From the IMG/VR virus record IMGVR_UViG_3300044615_000162, positions 1 through 22,716 of that record: a DNA stretch of 22,716 bases; one strand, given 5' to 3'. Of the stretch, positions 1 to 9,100 are shown piece by piece. A model generated the notes under the pieces. It saw only the letters and a list, made by a program, of their open reading frames with translations, searched no databases and was not told the DNA's origin. The translations under genes were made by a program, and so were the position numbers. Positions within the stretch are counted from its first letter, which is position 1. Each line of letters starts with the position of its first letter. The stretch comes from a virus.

Positions 1-69
1 GGGGAAGGCAGAGGCGGTCCCGTTGCCAACGAACGGGCCGGCGATTCTCGTCGTGCTGCTGATGGTCAT
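1..69 (-). CDS. Tail fibre protein, N-terminal fragment (runs off window)
   Basis: Only the first 23 codons are present; the gene continues beyond position 1. The peptide begins MTISSTTRIAGPFVGNG and continues TASAFP. This matches the opening of many podovirus tail-fibre and tail-spike proteins, where an N-terminal virion-binding domain starts with a short 'STTR.AGPF.GNG....FPF' stretch. The ATG at 67-69 is preceded by an AAGAGG-type ribosome binding site about 10 bases upstream. An overlapping ATG eight bases upstream is out of frame and closes at once. Its place directly after the giant internal protein corresponds to T7 gene 17 after gene 16, which supports a fibre or spike that attaches to the tail and binds the host surface. 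The receptor-binding part is not in the window, so specificity cannot be judged. Confidence 0.8.
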   Translation of the reverse strand, partial: MTISSTTRIAGPFVGNGTASAFP

Positions 70-100
70 GGATGCATCGCCTCTTGGTTCAGCCTATGAA

Positions 101-123
101 TCACGGGTACGGTTACGGGTACT
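101..123 (-). repeat. AGTACCCGTAA repeat, copy C, with a degenerate second unit
   Basis: The minus strand reads AGTACCCGTAA at 123-113, followed 12 bases further by a 9/11 match, CGTACCCGTGA (111-101). It overlaps the stop codon of the giant protein gene (122-124) and lies between that gene and the tail-fibre start at 69. It is one of three same-orientation copies in the window. The function is unknown; a promoter or other regulatory element is one possibility. Confidence 0.5.
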
Positions 124-3100
124 AACGCTGCACTCCGGTGAACGGCGCGACCACCGCGCCGACGCCCTCGACCTCGCCCTCGACCACCGCCTCGATCCCG
201 TCGATGGTGCGGTTGATCTGCGCCGCCGGCAGCCCGGTGAACGCGCCGAGCGTGTTGACCGCCGCACGGCGGAAGGCGCGGTCGAACTCAAGTTGCCCAG
301 CCTGAGCGGATAGGGTGTACACGTCTCCAATTGCCGCCAAGCCAGCGGGGCCACCGTAACCCATCCGCACGCCCTCCGCGCCCGTCAGGAGCTGCGCTGC
401 ACCGCCAAACTCGCGGGCGATCACCATCGTGCCCATCATGTACGACAGCTCCTCGGCGGCGAGCTTGCGTGCCAGTGCCTCGGGATCGAATTCCTCGTCA
501 TCCGTGTTCGGCTGAAGCAGGCTCTTGAGCGCATAGCCAAATACGACCGGGACCACGAAAAGCATCGCGTAGTCGGCGGCCAGCTTGCCCTTGCTGCGTG
601 CCGTCATCGTCTGCACGGCGGCCATGTTGTAGACCGTGTTCATGTACGAATAGAACACCGTGAACAGCTTCGTATATGGGCCTCCGCGCTCGACGGCCGA
701 AAGGTCAGAAACGAGGCCACTGCCCTGAGCATCACGCACAGACTGATCGGCGATGGATACGGCAACAGCATCGTACTTTCCGGCATCAAGCGCCTTTTGG
801 TACGCGCCGAGCCAGGTCGGGATGTCCACCGACCGCTGCATGTTCATCATCAGGAAATAGGTGCCAGCGAACACCCGCCGCGAAATCTCTGTCTGTCCGC
901 GTACACGGTTCTTGATCTCGTTGATCTCGCGGAACTGCGTTCGGCCGCGCTCGGCCATGAACTGGCTCTTGTCGGCCACCATCTTCGCCGAGTCGAACGG
1001 GCTGGTCACGAACTGCGTGATGCCCTGCCCGATGTACTTCGCTCCAACTCGCACGATGCTCTGATTGAAGCCGAGGATCTGGAGTGCCGCGCTGTTGATG
1101 TTGAAACCAAGGCGCGATGCACTGATGCCTTGCCTGATCCATGAAACAGCCGCCTCTCCCGCGACCTGCTGCCCGCGGCCCCCGGTCGCGTTGTCCTTCG
1201 TCCAGTCGCGCAGGTTCTTCAGGAACTCAGGACCGCGAGTCTCGCGCACGGCGTTGGCGAACTTGACGTCGCGCAGCAGGCGGTTCGTTGAGATGAGCCA
1301 TTCGTGCCACGCCAGGTCGTGGATCACGTCGTTCACCCCGCTGAATGCGGCGTCGAGCGTGTACAGGATCGGCCTGTCCACGACTTCCTTGGCGCGTGCC
1401 TTGACGAACGACCGCCGCGTGGTGGCTGCCGTATACGCGCCCTGGAGGTCGCGCTTGGCCTCCTCCGCGGCGTCCACGGTCGCCACGCGGTCGGATGCCA
1501 CGGGGTCGTACTTGATCGGGTAGTAGCCGCCCTGGAGGCTGACCTCCTTGCCGTCCGACGTGCGGACGGTGAACGGGACGGGCGTGACCCACTCCGGCTC
1601 CTTGCCGTAGAGCCTGCGCTCCTTGGCGGCGATCTCCGGGCGGTAACTATCGACGAAATCCCACATCTGCTGCACGGCCTGCCACTCGGCCTCGGTCAGG
1701 CTCTCGAGCACGGGCTGGACCTGCTCGAGCGTCCATCCCTCGCCGTCGAGCAGGCGCTGGCGGTTGCCGTCGTTTCCCATATTTGAGGCGATGGCGACTC
1801 GGGCCTCCCGGTTCAGGCTGCGCCCGATGGACGGGAAGTACATCCCCTTGCCACCCATTCCGCCGAGCGCAAACACGGGCTTCAGGATCTCGCCAAACTT
1901 CAACGATGATTCAGCACGCCGTCGCGTCTCAAAGTCAGCCGCTTCATTCGCCGTGCGGATGATGGCGTTCCAAAGCGGGCCGTCTTCCTTGCCGCCGTCG
2001 AGGACGCGAACGATGGACGCCGCCTTCAGGTGCTGGGCGGCGAACCCGCGCAGGAACGCGGCGGCGCGGCCGATCCCGGTCAGGGGCGTGCGCGGATCAA
2101 GGCTCAGGCCGCGGACCTTGCCGGAGGCACGGATGCGCGTGACCGCGTTGTCGCGCACTTCCTCAAACGCGGCACGCTCCTCGGCCAGACGCATATTCCG
2201 CTCGTTTTTGCCAACGTGCTCAATTTGCTTCACCGCGTCCACCAGGTCGCGGAACTCGCTGACCTTCATCTCGCGGTAGTTGACGCGGCGGGCTTCGTTG
2301 GCGATCTCCGGGGCGATGTCAGGCACCAGCCCGGCGGCCTCCTGCTCGGCCAGCCAGTCGGTCAGCGCCTTGCGCTCGTCCAGGCGCTTCAGGCTGACGG
2401 CGGCCACCTCGAAGCGGTCGAGGAGCCCGGCGACCTGGTCAGCCGCCTGCGCCCCCATGCGCTTGACGTTCTCGTCCCTGAGCACCCGCCGCAGGTACTT
2501 GACCTGCTTGTCCACCTCGGCCTTGACCCGGAGCGCCTCGGCGGCGAGCTGGTTCTGGTAGAGCTGGGCGCGCTTTGCCCGTATGCGGGCCTGCTCCGGG
2601 TCGGCCCCGTAGCGCGCCTTGATCTCCTCCGTGCGCTCCTGAGCCATCCTGGCGGCCTCCACGCTGGCCGTGGTGGCCTCGGCCACGGCGGTCGCCTCGT
2701 CGGCCCCCGCCGCGATCCGCTCGTTGTAGATCCGGGTATAGGCGGCGCGACCAACGGCCACGGCGTCCACGGGCGACCCGATGCGGGAGGCGTCCCGGGC
2801 GGCACGGGCCTCGGCGGCCACGAAGTCGCTCGGGCGCACGTCCCGGACCCGCTTGCCGGCGATCAGGTCGCGGGCGACCTGCTTGGCCGCGTCGACCATC
2901 ACCCGGGCAGGCTCGGTCGCCTTGGACAGGTAGCGCAGCTCGACGGCCACGAACCGCGCCCTGGCCTCGTTGTGGAGCGCCGCCTGCACCTCAACCTCGA
3001 TGGCCTCCGGGCTCGTCATGTCCCCGAACCGCCTGAGCATCTCGGCGTCCGTCCGCTCGGCCACGATCTCCTTCATGGGCCGCGCCGCGATCAGGGCGCG

Positions 3101-6100
3101 GATCATCTCGTCGCCGCTCGAGTAGCCGAACGTCTCGGCCACCAAATCCGGGTCGAGCCCATCCACGCCCATCATGCCGTTCTTGCCCGTCCCGAGCTTG
3201 GCGATGTCCGGGGCGATCACCGCCGGCATCGGCATCCCGGTCGCACGCACGGCCTTGAGCGAGGCGGCGGTCGGGACCGTCTCGTAGAGCTTCTTGACGC
3301 GCTTGGTGTCTAGGCGGTGCGGGCCATCGATGGCAACCTCAGCCCCATCGGCATCGATGAACTTCCCGGTGCGGAGGTAGGTCATCGCACGGTAGACGGG
3401 CTCGACCTTGACCTCGGCGGCGATCTCGACGGCGACTTCCTTGCGCCTGGCGTCGTGCTTCTTCTGCACCTCGCGCAGGACGCGGCTGCGTGCGTTCCCG
3501 AGCCACTGCATCTGCCGCATGCTGGCGACGTTCATGTCGATGACCGACGCCTCGATGGCCTCCTGCTGCATCTGCTGGTACGCGGCCCACTCTGCGTCCG
3601 ACATGCCGCTCTCGGCCTGCGTCTGGAACATCGGCTTCATCTCGTTGATGGCCGCCTGCCGTGCGATCTGCTCGTCCGTGGCGAGCATCCGGTCCATCAC
3701 CTGGCGCACCTCCCCGGTCAGGATCGGCAGGTCTTCCCCGAACTCCCGGCGGTAAATCGCGTTCAGGTCATCGCGGATCGAACGGTAGACGCGCTTGAGC
3801 CACGCGCTGAACCGCTCGAACAACCCCTGCATCTCGGCGCTCGGTGCCTTGCCCTCGAACAGGTAGACCTCGAACGAGTAGGCGAACTGCTCGTGCGCCT
3901 TGCGCTTCTGGTCGAGCGTCATGCCGTTCCACGTGGCGAGGCGCGCCTGCGGCGTGTCGCCGGCGATGCCTGCCCAGCGGAGCACTTCGTCCAGGTCGTT
4001 GACGATGCGCGCCGGGGCATCCGGCATCTGCGCGACCTGCTCGTAGAACGTGAGGAATGCGTGCGCCGACTCGTGCAGGAACGTCGAAAGGTCGGCGGTC
4101 TTGTTGAGGATCGTGGTCAGCCGGCGCGGGTCGAAGCCGCCGCGGGCGGGGCCTACTGCGGCCTGCTCGTATCGTCCTGCTTCTTCGAGGTACTGGGCAA
4201 CGAGGCGCGTGGCTTCGCGGCGGTAAGCATCAACACGCCGTCGCCCAGGAGCGCCTTGAGCTCGCCGCCCTTCATCTGCCGCACGGGCGGCTTCGTCTGG
4301 GATCCGGGTTTCATCGAGTGACCTCCATCCAGTGTCGTGCGTGATTTCAACAACGCGGCCATCGCCAGCAAGGGCATCCGAGATTGTACGCGCAAGTACA
4401 GCGCCATCGACCCCGGGGTTGAGACTAATAATCATCGAGTCTTCAACCGTGGCGTGCCCCTGAATGCCAAGCGGGAACAACTTGGTTTCGTACAGGTTTC
4501 CAATGTCTTCGACGGTCGTTCCGGGTTGGAGGCGCAGCACGACAATGTCGGCGGCCTCGGATCCCTGGAACTCGCTGGCCGACAGCGTGAACACCGCCTG
4601 CTGCGACAGCGCTTGGCCGACTGCTTGGGCGACTTGGCGCACCAGCGGGCCAGGCGGCATCTTCAGTGCGAAACCAACGTTGGTGCTCCCCTCCCAGCCG
4701 CCGACCTGCATGACCATGTCTGCCGCAATTCCGAACTCCTGCGTGATGTTCGGGATGATGTCTTCGGCAACGCGGACGCTGATCTCTTGCCGGAGCTGCG
4801 GAGTCAAGGACTCCCAACGACTGACGAGTTCCGTGTTTGCCGGATCTGGCGCCACCTCAAACATGACGGACGCGGCCGTTGGCTGCGCGACGAATCGCTT
4901 TGCCTGGGCATCCGCCGCAGTGCGTGATACGCCCTCATATCCGGCTCCAGGCTGCATGTCGGTCGGAAGCGCCACCCATGACGGCATTGTGATCCCGCCG
5001 GCACGCTGCATGACGTCTGCACGCGCCTCGTCTATTCCGATCTCGCCGTCGACATACCGCTTCCATGTCGCGGCTACCGGGGCTTTCAGGCCGCCCTTCA
5101 TCGCAGCTTCGAACATCCCGCGAATCGCCTCCCAGGTGATCGACTGCATCTCACGCGGCTCAATCCCACGAGCCTCGGCGGCGCGGCGATATGCCTCATA
5201 GAAGACCGCATATCCGCCACCGAGCCCGAACATCGCGTTTCCGACACCACCGCCCAGGCCGTGCGCCACGAGTTTGTCTGTGCCGGCAAGCGGCATCAGA
5301 TAGGCGGCGGCGATTGCGTGCGTGTCAATCGTCGCGAACCGTGGGTCCGCTGGGTTGAACAGGTTGTTGTAGAAATTCCTGACTTTGTGCTCTGCGCCGA
5401 TCAGGAAGTGCACGTTCTCGGCGCGGCCATCGACATACGCTGCAATCGCCTTGGCGACCTCGTTGTAACTGCCGTACCTGATGCTTGCCGGGATTCCTGC
5501 ATCGGTCAACATCGGCGACCCAACGCCACCCTCCGGGCTGATCACCGGGTACGTTCGGTCGTTCTTCGTCTGGTCGAACCAGCGCACCATGATCGCCGCG
5601 AGGAAGAAGTCACGGTCTTCGAGAAGCTTTGACAGCGTGCGATCACCAATCGCATCGATGTTTCTCTGAGCCTCGACAACCTTCGCGGACGCAGCATCCA
5701 GCAGGGCGGCGATCTCATCTCGCTCCTTCTGCCATTCTTCGGCGGCCTTCTTGCCACGCTTGGGCTTGGCGGCATCGTGCTTGTCAAGCTGGCCCTGCTT
5801 CTTCGTGACGTCCTTGCGAAGCGAAGACAGATAGGCGTCCCGCATCTCCGCATCCATCGCTGCGGAACTCTGGGTCGCGACGATGTCGATGATCCTGATG
5901 CCAAGTCCGACGTTCTCGTACCAGTTCTTCTGCGGGGACAAGACCGCAAATACTGTCGCCGCCTGCATCGGAGACATGCCGTGTCTCTCGGACAGCCAAT
6001 CAACGAGCCTCCTTCCGCCGACGTACCACATCCTGGCGCGGTCGCGGATTGCCGGATCCATCGCGTCGTGAAGCCACAGAAGATTGCTCTTCATGTGCTC

Positions 6101-9100
6101 GATGATCTGCTCAAGCTGCTGCTGCTCGGTTGCGCTTTCGTCGATTCGCACCGGAGCGTTCAACTCCTTGAACTTCGCAAGGTTCTTCGCAACGAACTTC
6201 TCGTCACGCAGGAACGCCGGGAAGTCTGCGAGCAACACATCGTTGAGCGCATCCTCGATTGGCTTCACCGCGGTCGGAACCCGCGTGGACATTGCGGCCT
6301 GCTCAAACAGCTTCGGGCTGGTGATGTCGAATCGGCGCGACAGCGGCACGACGTTGCCGGCATCGTCGCGGGTGACGGGGTCGGCGAGTTTGATCTTGTT
6401 CTCATTGAGGACAACAGTTGAAACAAATGTGCCCTCTACTGCATCTTTATCTTCGTCAAGCAGTTTGACGATGTCATACCCATCTACTGCGGCAGATTCC
6501 TGAATGTCTTTCCATCTTCGGCCACTCCATGTTCCTTCCCAGTCATACAGCCGTCCGCTCAATACGGCATCCTCTGGTGATACAGATTCACCAGTAGACC
6601 GATCAACGAAATCCCATTCTCCATCTTCCGCCCATTTGCGAATCCACGCTATTGCTTCGGGTGTTGGCTGAGTCAAATCAAGCGTTCGTCCACCAACATA
6701 GAAACGTCTTGCGCCACCTTCCTTGTTCGCATACTTGTCGGCAACGTCTTGATTTGTGGTCGTAAAGATTCCCGGTTCACGTCGTGCGCCACGTCGATAT
6801 TCCGTGATTTGCGCTGCGTTCCGATCTCCTCTCCACACAATTTCTGTAAGTCCACTTGCTCTCGCCGCCTCGTCCACCATCCGCTGCGCGGTCGCCATGT
6901 CGCCGCGCTCGACCGCCGCAAGATAATCGGCGTCGAGCGTGGCGGCCTGCTCAAGCGGCGATGATGGAGCAACGGGGATTCCTGCCAGATTCAGGACCGC
7001 GGATTCCTTGATGGCCTCGTACAGGTTCTGGCCGCGCTTCGGCGTGATCTTGAACAGCGGGATGTTTCCTGCCGCAAGGTTTGGATCATCCTTTGATCTG
7101 AACCGCAGCGTCCCATACGGAAACACGTATGCCTCGCCGCCGACAAGTTCGCCGGCCCACGTCCACCGACCTTCTTCCATTGCAGCAATGGAATCAACCA
7201 TCCCACTCCGAAGCCCTTCGCGCATGATGCTTTCGGAACGTTCGGCAGCCCCGGGACGAACGTCCTGATGAATCGCCAGCAGGTTCTTCACCGCATCGAA
7301 ATCCTCGCGACTCCATGTCTTCGGGTCGCGTGTCAGGATGTCAATGTCTCGCTGCATTGCGGCGTTGCTTGTCGTTGCTGGGATGCCGAGTTGACTTGCG
7401 CGAGTCTGCAATTGCGAACGAGCAGACTGCTCAAGCGGCGCTGCCGGCGCAGCCATGCCCTCGCCCTCGACGCGGACGGGGAAACGCTCGTACACCTGCT
7501 TCGGGGTCAGCCCCATCGACGCCGCCTGCGTCACGTAGAAGTCGCGCATGAACTGCGCGCTCGAGCGCGCCGCACGCTCGTCCATCTGCCCGGTCGCCTG
7601 GATCTGCGACGCCAGCGTGTCCTCGATCTCACGCGCCTCCTGCACGAAGGTGCCGCTCGCTGACTCCTTCTCGGTCAGGATGCGCTCGGCGTCCTTCACG
7701 ATCTCCTGCCGCCGCGCCTGGAACTCCTGCGCCTCGGTCAGGCTCATCGCGTCCGGGTCGAGCCGCATGTGCGGCAGCAGCGCGTTCCCGAGGTCCGTGT
7801 TCGCCAGCCGCGCCCCGAACCGCGCCGTCTGGATCGTCACGTCCCCGCCCGTGGCGACCGCCTCGTCCACCTGCGCCTTGATCCCGGGCAGCACCTCCTC
7901 GAGCTGCGCCGCCGTCAGGCCGCTCTGCGCGAACAGCTCTTGTGCCGTGCGCCCGTCCACGTAGATCGTCTCGGCGGGGCCGTCCTTTGCCTGCGCCTCG
8001 AGGAACCGCTCGTATGCCTCCGGGCTGCGCTTGGCGAGCCTGCTGTCCTTGCCGGCCGTGGCAAGCTTCTCAAAGAACACCTGCTGCCGCTCGGTGTTGG
8101 CCGCACGGCTCAGGTCTACGTACAGGTTCGCGCCCGGTCCGATGCCGCCCAGGATGGCCGACCCCATCGCGCCCTGCACGAAGGCGTCCACCACGCGCTC
8201 GGTGGCCTGCCGCAGGCCAGTCTCGCTGTCGATCCCGGACGCCGCCTTGGCGATCTCCTCGCCGGCGATGATGACCACCTCTTGGAGCGCCTCCTCGCTG
8301 GCCTCGGTCCCGACCTGGAGGATGTAGCCCTTCCCGGCCGCTGCGAGCGCAGCGCGGGTCGTGGGCTGCGCCACGGCCTTGGACACCGCCTCGGCCATGA
8401 AGCGCTTGGCAAGCGCCTGGAACGGCTTGGCGGCGATCTTCATGCCGACCACCTCGATCACGCCGTTCAGGAACCCGCCCGCCACGGACACCGGGATGGC
8501 AACGTCATCCTCGACGCCTTCCTCGCGCAGGTCGAGGTACAAGTTCCCGGCCTCCATCTGCCCGGTCGTGGCGACCACGCCTGCGGTCGCGCCGAGCGCG
8601 CCGCCGGCAATCGTGCCGAGGACGGGCATCGCGCTGCCGACCGCCGCGCCGCCGACCGTGAACGTGCCGATCCCTCGGATCTGTGCAAGGTTCTGTGCGA
8701 TGACCTCGGTGGTCGCGCCCAGGAACCCGACGTCCACCAGCTCGCGCATCCGGTCGCGGATCTTGGTCGCACGCTCAAAGTCCTCGGGCTGCGCCAGACC
8801 AGCCATTGCCCTGCCGCCGATCTCGCCGCGCTCGGCAACGAGCTGGCCACGCTCGAATCCGCGCCGCATTCCCGGGGTCATCCCGGTCACGTAGAACTGC
8901 ACGTAGTCCAGCATGAACGGCCGGATCGTCCCCAGCACGTCGATGTCATCGTGAGCCGTCTCCGCGAACTCCTTGTTGGCGAGGAAATTCGCCATGACCG
9001 GGTCGGTGCGGAGGAAGTCCTTTGAGCGCAGGTCGGATAGGTACGCCTGCTGCTCGGCCCGCTGCATGTCGGCACGGGCCACCTCGGCCGGGATGCCGAC

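Noticed and set aside
2030-4321. Two long plus-strand open frames opposite the giant protein
   Set aside because: Same antisense signature of G+C-rich codons (His, Arg, Gly, Leu); no homology-like motifs or good ribosome binding sites.
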